Positions 25,576-34,565 of a DNA stretch of 64,000 bases are shown here, piece after piece. Numbering within the stretch: position 1 is the first letter of the stretch; each line of letters begins with the position of its first letter. Both the position numbers and the translations under genes were made by a program. A model generated the notes under the pieces. The model was not told where the DNA came from. It searched no databases and saw only the letters and a list, made by a program, of their open reading frames with translations. Where the stretch lies: positions 1 through 64,000 of the forward strand of contig NZ_UFXX01000002.1 in the NCBI RefSeq assembly GCF_900447535.1. Reading direction: 5' to 3'. This stretch comes from Dermacoccus nishinomiyaensis. Lineage in GTDB: Bacteria; Actinomycetota; Actinomycetes; Actinomycetales; Dermatophilaceae.

Positions 25576-27084
25576 TCAGCCGCGCTTGGGCAGACCCAGC
25601 TTCGTGTCAGCCTCGGCCTCGAGTTCGAGCGCGCGGTGGGGGTCGCTCGCAACGTCGGTGCCGAGCATCGGGATGACGCTGCGCAGCTCGTTCTCCCAAC
25701 GCTCCCATTCGTCCTTGAACGACGAACGCAGGATGTCGAGCGCGATCGGGACGGCGGTCGACGCACCCGGCGACGCGCCGAGCACACCCGCGATCGTGCC
25801 GTTCGCGGAGGTGATCACCTCGGTGCCGAACTGCAGCGTGCCCTTCGTGCCCGAGCTGGGCTTGATGATCTGCGCGCGCTGGCCGGCGGTGAACAGCTTC
25901 CAGTCGTCCGAGACGGCCGTCGGCGCGAAGTCGTGCAACGCCTCGATGCGCTTGGCCTGGTTCGCGAGCAGATCCTGCGCGAGCACCTTCGTCAGGCCGA
26001 GGTTCTCAAGGCCGGCGGTCGCGATCGGCAGCACGTTGTCGGTGCGCAGCGACTGGAAGAGGTCGAGAACCGAGCCCTCCTTGAGGAACTTCGGCACGAG
26101 ACCGGCGAACGGGCCGAACAGCGCGGTGCGCTGGCCGTCAATGATGCGTGCGTCGAGGTGCGGCATCGACATGGGCGGCGCGCCCTCGGCGGCCTTGCCG
26201 TACACCTTCGTCTGGTGCTTGGCGGTGACGGCCGGGTTCTCGGTCGACAGGAACGTGCCGGAGACGGGGAACAAACCGTAGCCCTTCACCTCGGGCACCC
26301 CGGCCTTGCGCAGCAGCTTGAGCGTGTAACCGCCCGCGCCGAGCATGAGCACCTTCGTGCGCACGACGCGCGTCGCGCCGTCCCGCAGGTTCTTGACGGT
26401 GACGTTCCACGAGCCGTCGGCATTGCGCTCGATGTCGGTGACCTCGTGCTTGAGCTCGAGTGCGCCGCCGCGGGCGACGAAGTCCTCGAACAGCTGACGG
26501 GTGACGGCGCCGAAGTCGACGTCGGTGCCGCTCGGGGCGTAGGTCGCGGCGATCTTCTCACCGGCCGGGCGGCCCTCGATGAGCAGCGGCGACCACTGCT
26601 CGATCTGGCCGTAGTCCTCCGAGTGCTCCATGTCGTGGAAGAACGGGTGCTCGCTCATGAGGCGGAAGCGCTCGCGCAGGAACTTCTGGTTCGCATCGCC
26701 GCGCACGAACGCCATGTGCGGCGTGTTGTTGATGAACGTCGACGGCTCACGCATCGCGCCCTCGGTGACGAGGGAACCCCAGAACGTCTTCGTCGTGAGG
26801 AACTGGCCGTTGATCGCAATGGCCTTCGAGATGTTGACGCTGCCGTCGGCCGCCTCGGGCGTGTAGTTGAGCTCGCACAGCGCGGCGTGGCCGGTGCCCG
26901 CGTTGTTCCAGCCGTTCGAGCTCTCGAGGGCGACCTCGTCGAGACGTTCGAAGACGGTGAGCGACCACTCGGGGTGCACCCGCCGGATCATGGCACCGAG
27001 CGTCGCGCTGACGATGCCGCCGCCGACGAGCAGGACGTCGACGGAATCGGATGCGCTCTTCGCGCCCTCCACGTTGTTCACCAC
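25576..27084 (-). CDS. mqo: Malate:quinone oxidoreductase
   Basis: 502 residues. FAD-dependent membrane-associated enzyme oxidising malate to oxaloacetate and passing electrons to quinone. The N-terminal dinucleotide fold has VDVLLVGGGIVSATLGAM, then ERLDEVALESSNGWNNAGTGHAALCELNYTP (written in parts: SSNGWNNAGTGH and CELNYTP), the signature of Mqo. The substrate region has FINNTPHMAFVRG, and the C-terminus VLGASPGASTAVPIALDIL. The GTG at 27084 has AAGGGG just ahead; a second GTG at 27081 is possible. Monocistronic between a terminator hairpin and the dus gene. Confidence 0.93.
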   Translation of the reverse strand: MVNNVEGAKSASDSVDVLLVGGGIVSATLGAMIRRVHPEWSLTVFERLDEVALESSNGWNNAGTGHAALCELNYTPEAADGSVNISKAIAINGQFLTTKTFWGSLVTEGAMREPSTFINNTPHMAFVRGDANQKFLRERFRLMSEHPFFHDMEHSEDYGQIEQWSPLLIEGRPAGEKIAATYAPSGTDVDFGAVTRQLFEDFVARGGALELKHEVTDIERNADGSWNVTVKNLRDGATRVVRTKVLMLGAGGYTLKLLRKAGVPEVKGYGLFPVSGTFLSTENPAVTAKHQTKVYGKAAEGAPPMSMPHLDARIIDGQRTALFGPFAGLVPKFLKEGSVLDLFQSLRTDNVLPIATAGLENLGLTKVLAQDLLANQAKRIEALHDFAPTAVSDDWKLFTAGQRAQIIKPSSGTKGTLQFGTEVITSANGTIAGVLGASPGASTAVPIALDILRSSFKDEWERWENELRSVIPMLGTDVASDPHRALELEAEADTKLGLPKRG

Positions 27085-27226
27085 ATGCCCCTTACGCGCT
27101 GATGTGTCGTGTTGCTGGCGCGCCGCATCGCGACGCTTTGTTCTCCACGGTAGTCCTCCTCGACGCCGAGCGTGCAACGGGGCGATGAACTACCGGGGTG
27201 ATGTGATCCGTGACACGCCTGACGTG

Positions 27227-28459
27227 TCAGCCTCCGGAGTTCTCCGCCTCCGCCTCGGCCACCCAGGCGGCCTGTTCGGCGGTGAGCTCCTGCGTGTCGA
27301 GCCACCCGTCGGGCAGGACGACGCGTCGCTCGCTGCCCGCGCGACCGCGCGGCCCGTCCGCCGCAGCGCCGGGCCACGGGGCGTCGAGGTCGAGCCCGGC
27401 GACGAGGTCGTCGAGCGCGGCGAGGGAGTCGACGAGCGCGAGCTGATGGCGCAGCTGCGAGCCGACCGGAAAGCCCTTGAAGTACCAGGCGATGTGCTTG
27501 CGGATGTCGCGGCAGCCCTTGAGCTCGTCGTCGTAGAACTCGACGAGGTACTCCGCGTGGCGGCGCAACGTCGCGCAGACCTCACCGAGCGTCGGGTCGA
27601 CGCGGGCGTCGGAACCGGCGAAGGCCGCGGCGAGGTCGGTGAACAGCCAGGGCCGTCCGAGGCAGCCGCGCCCGACGACGACGCCGTCGCAGCCTGTCTC
27701 GGCGACCATGCGCATGGCGTCCTCGGCCGACCAGATGTCACCGTTTCCGAGCACCGGGATGCTCGTCACGGTCTCCTTGAGGGTGCGGATCGCCGACCAG
27801 TCCGCGTGGCCCGAGTACGCCTGTGCGGCCGTGCGGGCGTGCAGCGCGACGGCCGCGACGCCCTCACCCTCGGCGATGCGCGCCGCCTCGAGGTAGGTGA
27901 GGTGATCGGTGTCGATGCCCTTGCGCATCTTGACGGTGACGGGGATGTCGTACGGGCTCGCCTCGCGCACGACGGCGCTGACGATGCCGCGGAACAGATC
28001 GGTCTTCCATGGCAGCGCGGAACCGCCGCCCTTGCGCGTCACCTTGGGCACCGGGCAGCCGAAGTTGAGGTCGATGTGGTCCGCACGGCCCTCCGAGGCG
28101 AGGATGCGCGCCGCCTTGCCGGCGTTGAGCGGGTCGGTGCAGTAGAGCTGGATGGAGCGCGGGTTCTCGTCGGGGTCGGTCTCGATGAGCTTCATCGTGA
28201 GCGGAACGCGCTCGACGAGAGCGCGCGAGGTGATCATCTCGCTGACGTAGAGCGACGTCGCGCCGCTCGCACCCGCGGCGACGGAGCCGTCATCGCCGTA
28301 CTGACGACACAGGCGCCGGAACGCACGGTTGGTGATGCCCGCCATCGGCGCGAGTACGACGGGCGAGGTGATGGTGTGCCGTCCGATCTGCAGCGGCGGC
28401 AGCGCCGACGGGTCGCGCACGAGCGCACCGGGTGCGGGAGGGGCTTCGAGAACAGTCAT
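27227..28459 (-). CDS. dus: tRNA-dihydrouridine synthase
   Basis: 410 residues. FMN-dependent reduction of uridine in tRNA. The TIM barrel shows VVLAPMAGITNRAFR, the catalytic cysteine in DLNFGCPVPKVTRKGGG, the MRKGID phosphate-site strand, ALHARTAAQAYSGHADW, and GDIWSAEDAMRM / GVVVGRGCLGRPWLF for FMN. The helical C-terminal domain (FYDDELKGCRDIRKHIAWYFKG) is the tRNA-binding part. About 70 C-terminal residues are Ala/Asp-rich and variable. ATG follows AAAGGCG. The type (DusB-like) is inferred from overall resemblance. Confidence 0.93.
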   Translation of the reverse strand: MTVLEAPPAPGALVRDPSALPPLQIGRHTITSPVVLAPMAGITNRAFRRLCRQYGDDGSVAAGASGATSLYVSEMITSRALVERVPLTMKLIETDPDENPRSIQLYCTDPLNAGKAARILASEGRADHIDLNFGCPVPKVTRKGGGSALPWKTDLFRGIVSAVVREASPYDIPVTVKMRKGIDTDHLTYLEAARIAEGEGVAAVALHARTAAQAYSGHADWSAIRTLKETVTSIPVLGNGDIWSAEDAMRMVAETGCDGVVVGRGCLGRPWLFTDLAAAFAGSDARVDPTLGEVCATLRRHAEYLVEFYDDELKGCRDIRKHIAWYFKGFPVGSQLRHQLALVDSLAALDDLVAGLDLDAPWPGAAADGPRGRAGSERRVVLPDGWLDTQELTAEQAAWVAEAEAENSGG

Positions 28460-28543
28460 CGCCTTTCAGTGTCCCACTCGCGCGCAAGGCTGGCGACATG
28501 ACGACTGGAGCAGCACCCGGCCCGCGCCCACTACCCTGGTGCC

Positions 28544-28861
28544 GTGTCACGCAACGAACCACGACCCGAAGTCTCCGTCAGCACGAGCCGCGCGAAGGCC
28601 ATGCACGCCTCCGACCCGGCGATCGGGGCGCTGGCGCGCCTGCCGCAGTGGGTCATCCTCGCTGTCCTCGCCGTCCTCATGATCGTCGGCATCGCGGTGC
28701 GCGGCGTCGTCGGAGCCGTCGCGTTCGGCCTCGTCACCGCCTTCCTCGCCTGGCTGCTGTACCTGTCGTGGCAGCAGCTGCGCCCGCTCGACCGCCTCGC
28801 GCGCGCCGCCGTCATCGTGCTGACGCTGGGCGTGACGATCGTGCTGGCGTTCCCGAGGTAA
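28544..28861 (+). CDS. DUF6703-type small membrane protein
   Basis: 105 residues. A polar N-terminus precedes two to three hydrophobic segments (WVILAVLAVLMIVGIAVRG, AVAFGLVTAFLAWLLYLSW, AAVIVLTLGVTIVLAF). The GTG start has TACCCT exactly six bases before it, fitting a leaderless mRNA. It ends only ten bases before the znuA promoter. Conserved in actinobacteria near dus as far as I recall; function unknown. Confidence 0.75.
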   Translation: MSRNEPRPEVSVSTSRAKAMHASDPAIGALARLPQWVILAVLAVLMIVGIAVRGVVGAVAFGLVTAFLAWLLYLSWQQLRPLDRLARAAVIVLTLGVTIVLAFPR

Positions 28862-28870
28862 CCCCATGTT

Positions 28871-28908
28871 TTGACAATGATTCTCACTTTGAGTGAGAAT
28901 CATTGTCA
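28871..28908 (+). promoter_or_regulatory. Zur box and promoter of znuA, overlapping the start codon
   Basis: TGACAATGATTCTCACT (28872-28888), a TTG spacer and the exact complement 28892-28908 form a perfect 17+17 palindrome of the Zur/Fur type (core AATGATTCTCA). It contains a consensus -35 TTGACA (28871-28876). A -10-like GAGAAT (28895-28900) follows 18 nt later. The last palindrome base is the A of the znuA ATG, so transcription should begin at or next to the start codon and Zur binding would cover promoter and start. Confidence 0.9.
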
Positions 28909-29849
28909 TGTTCATGCGTCGCTCGTTCACCGTTGCTCTCACCGCCGCCCTGGGGCTCGGCGTCACCGCCTGCGGCTCCGAGAACGGGCGCACCGACGAC
29001 GGCCGCGTCCAGACACTGGCGAGCTTCTATCCGATGCAGTTCGCGCTCGAACGCATCGGCGGACCAGACGTCACCGTCAAGAACCTGACGAAGGCCGGCC
29101 AGGAGCCGCACGACGTCGAGCTCACGCCCCGCCAGGTCGCCTCCGTCGCGGACGCCGGCCTCATCGTCTACGCGAAGGGCTTCCAGGCCAGCGTCGACGA
29201 CGCCGTCGCCTCGAGCGCCAAGGCCGGGCGCGCACTCGACGTCTCGCCGCAGGCCGACCTCGACCTCACAGCCGAAGAGGAGGGCCACCATGACGAGAGC
29301 GAGCACGAGCACGCTTCCCATGCCGGCGGTTCCGACCCGCACTTCTGGCTCGACCCGGTGCGCTACAAGGCCGTCGTCCAGGCGATCGGTGACCGGCTCG
29401 CCAAGGACGACCCCGAGCACGCCGACGGATACCACACGCGCACCGCGTCACTCGTCAAGGATCTCGATGCCCTCGATGCCGAGTACCGTGGCGGCCTCGC
29501 TCACTGCACGAACCGGACGATCGTGACCGGCCACGAGGCGTTCGCCTACCTCGCGGCACGATATGGGCTGACGCAGCGCGGCGCGTCGGGTGTCTCCCCC
29601 GAGGCCGAGCCGACGCCGGCGCAGCTGTCGTCGATCAGCGATTACGTGAAGAAGAACAAGGTGACGACGATCTACGCTGAGACCCTCGTCTCGCCGAAGG
29701 TGGCTCAGACCATCGCCTCCCAGACCGGCGCCCGCGTCGACGTCCTCGACCCGATCGAAGGGTTGTCGGACGCGAGCAAGGGCAGCGACTACCTCGCCGT
29801 GATGAGATCCAACCTCGCCACATTGAAGAAGGGCCAGGGCTGCTCGTGA
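28908..29849 (+). CDS. znuA: Zinc ABC transporter substrate-binding lipoprotein
   Basis: 313 residues. A signal peptide ends in a lipobox (GLGVTAC). Cluster A-I binding protein with zinc ligands expected in EPHDVELT, DPHFWLDP, TGHEAFAYLA and the AETLVSP region. A His/Glu-rich loop (EEEGHHDESEHEHASH, near residue 128) is the zinc-trapping loop typical of ZnuA and absent from manganese proteins. The start ATG at 28908 lies at the edge of the Zur box and no Shine-Dalgarno is present; an ATG at 28914 is also possible. It overlaps znuC (GTGA). Confidence 0.93.
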   Translation: MFMRRSFTVALTAALGLGVTACGSENGRTDDGRVQTLASFYPMQFALERIGGPDVTVKNLTKAGQEPHDVELTPRQVASVADAGLIVYAKGFQASVDDAVASSAKAGRALDVSPQADLDLTAEEEGHHDESEHEHASHAGGSDPHFWLDPVRYKAVVQAIGDRLAKDDPEHADGYHTRTASLVKDLDALDAEYRGGLAHCTNRTIVTGHEAFAYLAARYGLTQRGASGVSPEAEPTPAQLSSISDYVKKNKVTTIYAETLVSPKVAQTIASQTGARVDVLDPIEGLSDASKGSDYLAVMRSNLATLKKGQGCS

Positions 29850-30694
29850 GCGTCTCCCCCATCCTGCGACTGCGCGACGCCGCGTTCGGCTACGACGGCC
29901 GCGCGGTCGTCAGCGGTGTCTCGCTCGAGGTGAACCCCGGCGAGATCATCGCGGTTCTCGGGCCGAACGGCTCCGGCAAGTCGACGCTGATGCGCGGCAT
30001 CCTCGGCCTCAACGACCACGTCAGCGGGCAGGTCGAGCTGTTCGGCACGCCCGCATCTTCGTTCAAGGCGCGCACGCGCATCGGCTACGTGCCGCAGCGG
30101 CACACGCTGTCGGCGTCGGTGCGCGCGACGGTGGAAGAGGTCGTCGAGGTGGGTCGCCTGCCGCACCGGCCCTGGTACCGACGCGCGGACGCCGAGGATC
30201 GCCGGCTCGTCACCGCGGCCCTCGCCGAGGTCGGGCTCGCCGATCGCTCCCGCGACGACGTCGCCACCCTCTCCGGGGGTCAGCACCGACGCGTCCTCAT
30301 CGCCCGCGCGCTGGCCGCGCAGCCCGACATCCTCGTCATGGACGAGCCGACGGCCGGCGTCGACACCGCCAGTCAGGAGGTACTCGCCGAGGTGCTCGAG
30401 CGCCTCGCCGCGAGCGGCGTGACGATGATCATCGTCACGCACGAGATCGAGGCGCTGCACGGCATCGTCACGCGCATCGTCGAGGTCGCGCACGGCGCCG
30501 TGACGTTCGACGGACCGCCCGCGCGCTACGGCGAGCGCGTCAGCGCGTCGCTCGGTGGGGCGTCGCTCGGCGGCCACGACCACCACGCCGAGGACCTGCC
30601 GCACCACGCGCCGGGCTACGCGCGCGGACCCTTCGACGACGCCAGGTTCGCGCCCGATCACGGGCGATTCAGGGAGGGGGATCGTCGTGGCTGA
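29846..30694 (+). CDS. znuC: Zinc ABC transporter ATP-binding protein
   Basis: 282 residues; GTG start overlapping the znuA stop. Walker A GPNGSGKST (39-47), signature LSGGQHRR, Walker B ILVMDEPTAGVD and the H-loop IVTHEIE are present. The C-terminal extension of about 40 residues is His-rich (GGHDHHAEDLPHHAPGY), probably binding zinc near the membrane; this is not part of the ATPase fold. The third gene of the system (znuB) begins 74 nt downstream. Confidence 0.92.
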   Translation: MSVSPILRLRDAAFGYDGRAVVSGVSLEVNPGEIIAVLGPNGSGKSTLMRGILGLNDHVSGQVELFGTPASSFKARTRIGYVPQRHTLSASVRATVEEVVEVGRLPHRPWYRRADAEDRRLVTAALAEVGLADRSRDDVATLSGGQHRRVLIARALAAQPDILVMDEPTAGVDTASQEVLAEVLERLAASGVTMIIVTHEIEALHGIVTRIVEVAHGAVTFDGPPARYGERVSASLGGASLGGHDHHAEDLPHHAPGYARGPFDDARFAPDHGRFREGDRRG

Positions 30695-30768
30695 GTCGCT
30701 CGCTACGTGTTCTGATGGGGCGCCCGTGCGTCCCGTCGCTCCCTTCCACGCTCTGATCGGAGGCCACC

Positions 30769-31770
30769 GTGGGTGACCTGTTCGTCCTCGAGGCGATGCG
30801 ATACGCGTTCGTCGCCGCGCTGCTCGTCGGGGCGGCCGCGCCGTCCGTCGGGGTGTTCCTCGTGCAACGACGGCTGTCGCTCATCGGTGACGGCATCGGC
30901 CACGTCGCGCTCGCCGGCGTCGCGATCGGGGTGCTCCTGCACGCCTCGCCGATCCTGACGGCGCTCATCGCGGCCGTCGTCGCGGCGTGCATCATCGAGT
31001 TCATCCGCCTGCGCGGGACGACGAACGCCGACGTCGCCCTCGCCGTCATGTTCTACGGCGGTATCGCGGCGGGCGTCGTACTGCTCTCACGCGCCGACAA
31101 CGCGGGGCAGACGTCGATCAGTCAGTACCTGTTCGGCTCGATCCTCACGACGACGAGCGACCAGCTGTGGCAGTTCGGCGCGCTCGCCCTCGTCGCCGTC
31201 GGCGCGACGACGGTGCTGCGCAAGCGCCTGTTCGCCGTCGCCAACGACGAGGAGTACGCGCGGGCCGTGGGGCTGCCCGTCGTGCCGCTCAATCTGCTGC
31301 TGTCGATTCTGACGTCGGTGACGGTCGTGTTGTCGATGCGCGTCATCGGCCTGTTGCTCATCTCGGCGCTCATGATCCTGCCCAACGCGACGGGCCAGCT
31401 GATCGGTCGTAGCTTCCGTCAGACGACGGCCGCAGCCGTCGTCGTGGGCTGCCTCAGCGGTGCGCTGGGCGTCACCAGCGCGTACTACCTCGACACCCCG
31501 CCCGGCGGTACCGTCGTGCTCGCGGCGATCGCGCTGTTCCTGCTCGCGTCGTTCGTGGCGATGACCGTGCACGCCGTGCGCGCTCGTCAGGCGCGACGGG
31601 TGGCGCACCACGCGCACGAGCACCGGCAGGGCTGCGGGCACCCGTCCGTCCCGCACGGCGACCACGTCGACTACCTTCACGACGGTGAGTTCCACGCGCC
31701 GCACGGCGACCACTGGGACGCCCACCGACCCGCCGTCGAGACCTCGAAAGGCACGCATGATGCGGTGTGA
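30769..31770 (+). CDS. znuB: Zinc ABC transporter permease
   Basis: 333 residues, GTG start. ABC-3 family permease with eight or so transmembrane helices; typical are VGVFLVQRRLSLIGDGIGHVALAG (split: FLVQRRLSLIGDG, HVALAGVA), QYLFGSIL, and LISALMILPNATGQLIG. The last 60 residues are cytoplasmic and extremely His-rich (HHAHEHRQGCGHPSVPHGDH, then HDGEFHAPHGDHWDAH), likely a metal-buffering tail. Together with the His-rich ends of ZnuA and ZnuC, all three subunits carry added zinc-binding segments. Followed by zur 45 nt downstream. Confidence 0.92.
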   Translation: MGDLFVLEAMRYAFVAALLVGAAAPSVGVFLVQRRLSLIGDGIGHVALAGVAIGVLLHASPILTALIAAVVAACIIEFIRLRGTTNADVALAVMFYGGIAAGVVLLSRADNAGQTSISQYLFGSILTTTSDQLWQFGALALVAVGATTVLRKRLFAVANDEEYARAVGLPVVPLNLLLSILTSVTVVLSMRVIGLLLISALMILPNATGQLIGRSFRQTTAAAVVVGCLSGALGVTSAYYLDTPPGGTVVLAAIALFLLASFVAMTVHAVRARQARRVAHHAHEHRQGCGHPSVPHGDHVDYLHDGEFHAPHGDHWDAHRPAVETSKGTHDAV

Positions 31771-31815
31771 CAGCGCAGGACGCTTCGAGCTTCGACGAGT
31801 CTGGACGGATGTCCG

Positions 31816-32247
31816 ATGAGTGCGCGTAAACCGACACGCCAGCAGCGCGCCGTCGCCGAGAGGCTCGACGGCTGCGGCGAGTTCTGCTCCGCGCAGGATC
31901 TGCACGCGAAGCTGCGCGCCGACGGTGAGACGATCGGCCTCGCAACGGTGTACCGCACCCTGCAGGCGCTCGCCGGGGACGGCGCCGTCGACGTACTGCG
32001 CACCGACGACGGTGAAGCCGTCTACCGCAGCTGCTCCCCCACACACCACCACCACCTCGTGTGCCGGCGGTGCGGACGCACCGTCGAGGTCGAGGGCCCG
32101 ACGGTCGAACGCTGGGCCTCCGGCATCGCCGCCGAGCACGGCTTCACCGCCGTCAGCCACCAGCTCGAGATCTTCGGGCTGTGTCGCGCGTGCAGTCAGG
32201 ACGCCGCCGCTGCCTCTGCTTCCGCCCCCTCTGACGCGGGGCCTTGA
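31816..32247 (+). CDS. zur: Zinc-dependent Fur-family repressor
   Basis: 143 residues. The N-terminal winged helix (residues 5-75, TVYRTLQALAGDGAVDVLR) reads DNA. The metal-binding C-terminal domain has HHHH at 77-80, CRRC at 83-86 and GLCRAC at 122-126, the structural Cys4 zinc site. Position at the end of the znu operon and the Zur-type palindrome before znuA point to zinc control rather than iron. It probably represses the whole znuACB-zur unit, giving feedback. Confidence 0.92.
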   Translation: MSARKPTRQQRAVAERLDGCGEFCSAQDLHAKLRADGETIGLATVYRTLQALAGDGAVDVLRTDDGEAVYRSCSPTHHHHLVCRRCGRTVEVEGPTVERWASGIAAEHGFTAVSHQLEIFGLCRACSQDAAAASASAPSDAGP

Positions 32248-32533
32248 GTCGCCCGAAGCGTTGCGGCGGGTTCTCCCGTCAGGACCGCACCGAATGTCTC
32301 GACGGCACTGACCCTGCCGCATGGCGACGGCGCAAACACCTCACGAAGGCGCCGTCTCCACCGTGTCACGGCGGCTCTAACGCGTCACGGCGGCACTGAA
32401 TACCATGACGGCACTGCCCCGGACTCCGGTCTCGAGGGGTGAATCAGGCGACGCGGCCGGCATCTGACACCACTGCGAACTGCGTCCCTCTCTGCGCTTT
32501 TCGTCGACCTTCGTAAATCGCAGGGGGGCCGGG
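32248..32533. other. Intergenic region between convergent zur and uppS
   Basis: No gene is seen. There is a weak hairpin GACGGCGC (32326-32333) with GCGCCGTC (32349-32356). Four degenerate copies of a TCACGGCGGCACTG-like motif lie between 32296 and 32420 (for example CTCGACGGCACTGA, GTCACGGCGGCTCT, GTCACGGCGGCACTGA, CATGACGGCACTGC). The meaning of the repeats is unknown; the hairpin may stop either gene. Confidence 0.5.
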
Positions 32534-33439
32534 TCAGTCGATGAGGCCGTCGTCCTCGTAGATGCCGCCGCCGTCAGCGTCGGGGTCCCCCATGAGCACC
32601 GGGTCGTAGGACGGCTTGGGCTTCGACGGCGCCCGAGCTGCCGCCGCAGCGTCGTCCGCAGCCTGCTGAGCGGCGACGGCGTCGACGGCTCCGCCATAGC
32701 GACGGTCGCGCCGGGCGTAGATGTCGACGGCCTCCCACAGCTTGCGACGGTCGAAGTCGGGCCACAGCGTGTCGAGGAAGACCATCTCGGCGTAGGCGCT
32801 CTGCCATAGCTGGAAGTTGCTCGTCCGCTGCTCGCCGGAGCTGCGCACGAACAGGTCGACGTCCGGCAGGCCCGGCGCGTAGAGGTAGCTCTGGATCGTC
32901 TTCTCGGTGATCTTCTTCGGGTTCAACCGGCCGGCCGCGACGTCGTCAGCGAGCGAGCGTGTGGCATCGACGAGCTCTGCGCGCCCGCCGTAGTTGACGC
33001 ACATCTGCAGGGTGCAGACGGTGTTGTTCGTCGTCCGCTCCTGGGCGACTTCGAGCTCGCGCACGACAGAACGCCACAGCCGCGGCTTGCGCCCTGACCA
33101 GATGACGCGCACGCCCCACGAGTCGAGCAGGTCGACGCGACGACGGATCGTGTCGCGGTTGAAGCCCATGAGGAAGCGCACCTCCTCCGGCGAACGGCGC
33201 CAGTTCTCCGTCGAGAACGCGTAGGCGCTGATGTTCTTGACGCCGAGTTCGATGCAGCCGGCGACGACGTCGATCAGCATCGCCTCACCCGCCTCGTGGC
33301 CCTTCGTGCGCGGCAGACCGCGCTCGTTGGCCCAACGCCCGTTGCCGTCCATGACCATCGCGATGTGCTGCGGCACCAGCTCAGCAGGAATCGCGGGCGG
33401 CGTGGCGCCGCTGGGGTGCGGGTCGGGTGAGATCGGCAC
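32534..33439 (-). CDS. uppS: Isoprenyl (undecaprenyl/decaprenyl) diphosphate synthase
   Basis: 301 residues. Cis-prenyltransferase making the lipid carrier for cell-wall synthesis. [10 protein letters not shown] contains the catalytic D31 with the diphosphate-binding loop; [16 protein letters not shown] and the [20 protein letters not shown] region (split [20 protein letters not shown]) are the conserved II-V motifs. The C-terminal 45 residues are an Ala/Asp-rich extension ([17 protein letters not shown]) not needed for the fold. It lies downstream of recO on the same strand, the usual actinobacterial order. Confidence 0.93.
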   Translation of the reverse strand: MPISPDPHPSGATPPAIPAELVPQHIAMVMDGNGRWANERGLPRTKGHEAGEAMLIDVVAGCIELGVKNISAYAFSTENWRRSPEEVRFLMGFNRDTIRRRVDLLDSWGVRVIWSGRKPRLWRSVVRELEVAQERTTNNTVCTLQMCVNYGGRAELVDATRSLADDVAAGRLNPKKITEKTIQSYLYAPGLPDVDLFVRSSGEQRTSNFQLWQSAYAEMVFLDTLWPDFDRRKLWEAVDIYARRDRRYGGAVDAVAAQQAADDAAAAARAPSKPKPSYDPVLMGDPDADGGGIYEDDGLID

Positions 33440-33520
33440 GGGCGTCGTCCTTCGGGTCGTGATTCTTGTCGTCGTGCTGCGTGACGTAGGTGTCCCCGAC
33501 GTCTCGGTGAGGACAGTCTC

Positions 33521-34330
33521 TCAGGACGCCGGGGGCACGTCGTGCGTCGCAGGCTCGGCGGGTGTCGCGGGTGGGGTCGAGCGAGCGACGACGGTGTAGT
33601 CGCCGCGATCGACGTGCCTGAGCGAGCGCACGCCGTGTTCGAGGTGCCATTGGACGTATGCGGCGATGAGGTTGCTCGACTGTCGACGCGCGTCGTCGCT
33701 CGTCGCGGCGACGGCGATCCAGTCGCCGCGCAGCAGGGCGTCCATGAGGACGAACGTCTCGGGCATCGGCGCGGTCGATCCGGGCGGGCGGCACTGCGGG
33801 CAGACGGCGCCACCGACGGCGAGGTTGAACGCACGCTGCGGGCCGGGGTCGCCGCAGCCGGCGCAGTCGATGAAGCTCGGCGTCCACCCGGCCGTCGCGA
33901 CGGAACGCACGAGGTAGGCGTCGAGCACGAGATGTGCGGGGATCTGACGCTGCGCGAGCGCTGCGAGCGCCCCGGCGAGAAGGTTGAAGTGGGCCACGAC
34001 GCGGTCGGAATCCTCGCAGAGCCGGTCTGCCGTCTCGAGCATCGCGGCACACGCGGTGTAGGAGGGATAGTCCTGCGCGATGGCGTCGCCGTAGGAGGCG
34101 AGGAGGTCGACCTGAGTGACGACGTCGAGGTTGCGCCCCTCGTGCAGCTGGATGTCGACGACCATGCCCGGCTCGAGACGCGCCCCGAACTTCGACTTCG
34201 TCTTGCGCACGCCCTTCGCGACGGCGCGCTTCTTGCCGCGATTGCGCGTCAGCATCGTGATGATGCGATCGGCCTCCCCCAGCTTGTGGGTGCGCAGCAC
34301 GATGGCGGCGTCACGGTAGAGGGGAGGCAT
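33521..34330 (-). CDS. recO: DNA repair protein RecO
   Basis: 269 residues. The N-terminal OB-fold begins YRDAAIVLRTHKLGEADRII and binds single-stranded DNA for RecA loading. The helical middle ends in a zinc site with CAGCG and CPQC (FIDCAGCGDP, AVCPQCRPP). The C-terminal helix includes LIAAYVQWHLEHGVRSLRH. ATG has GGAGAC just upstream. It reads toward uppS, 81 nt away. Confidence 0.93.
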   Translation of the reverse strand: MPPLYRDAAIVLRTHKLGEADRIITMLTRNRGKKRAVAKGVRKTKSKFGARLEPGMVVDIQLHEGRNLDVVTQVDLLASYGDAIAQDYPSYTACAAMLETADRLCEDSDRVVAHFNLLAGALAALAQRQIPAHLVLDAYLVRSVATAGWTPSFIDCAGCGDPGPQRAFNLAVGGAVCPQCRPPGSTAPMPETFVLMDALLRGDWIAVAATSDDARRQSSNLIAAYVQWHLEHGVRSLRHVDRGDYTVVARSTPPATPAEPATHDVPPAS

Positions 34331-34521
34331 GTCTCCATTGTCTCGCGGTTGCCTGCGTCAGCGATAGCGGGCCCGCGTCTCGTCCGCTGACGGCGCAACT
34401 CGCCGGGCGGATGCGTCCCCAGGCATGCCTCAGCCGCCGACATGCGTTCTGCTCCCCCACCCCCGCCGTTTCCCCCTGCGTCCAACTGCACCCGGGTGCA
34501 TCTGGGCGCAAAGGGCGGGGC

Positions 34522-34565
34522 TGGACGAGTCAGGACAAGAGGCGCATAATCGAACACATGTTCGC
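34522..34565 (+). promoter_or_regulatory. LexA (SOS) box and leaderless promoter of the alkB-like gene
   Basis: TCGAAC-ACAT-GTTCGC (34550-34565) matches the actinobacterial/Gram-positive LexA box (CGAAC-N4-GTTCG) perfectly in both half sites. It starts at the end of a -10 CATAAT (34545-34550), with -35-like TGGACG at 34522-34527, exactly 17 nt apart. The ATG of the gene lies inside the box (34558-34560), seven bases after the -10, so the mRNA is probably leaderless and LexA would cover the start. Confidence 0.85.
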
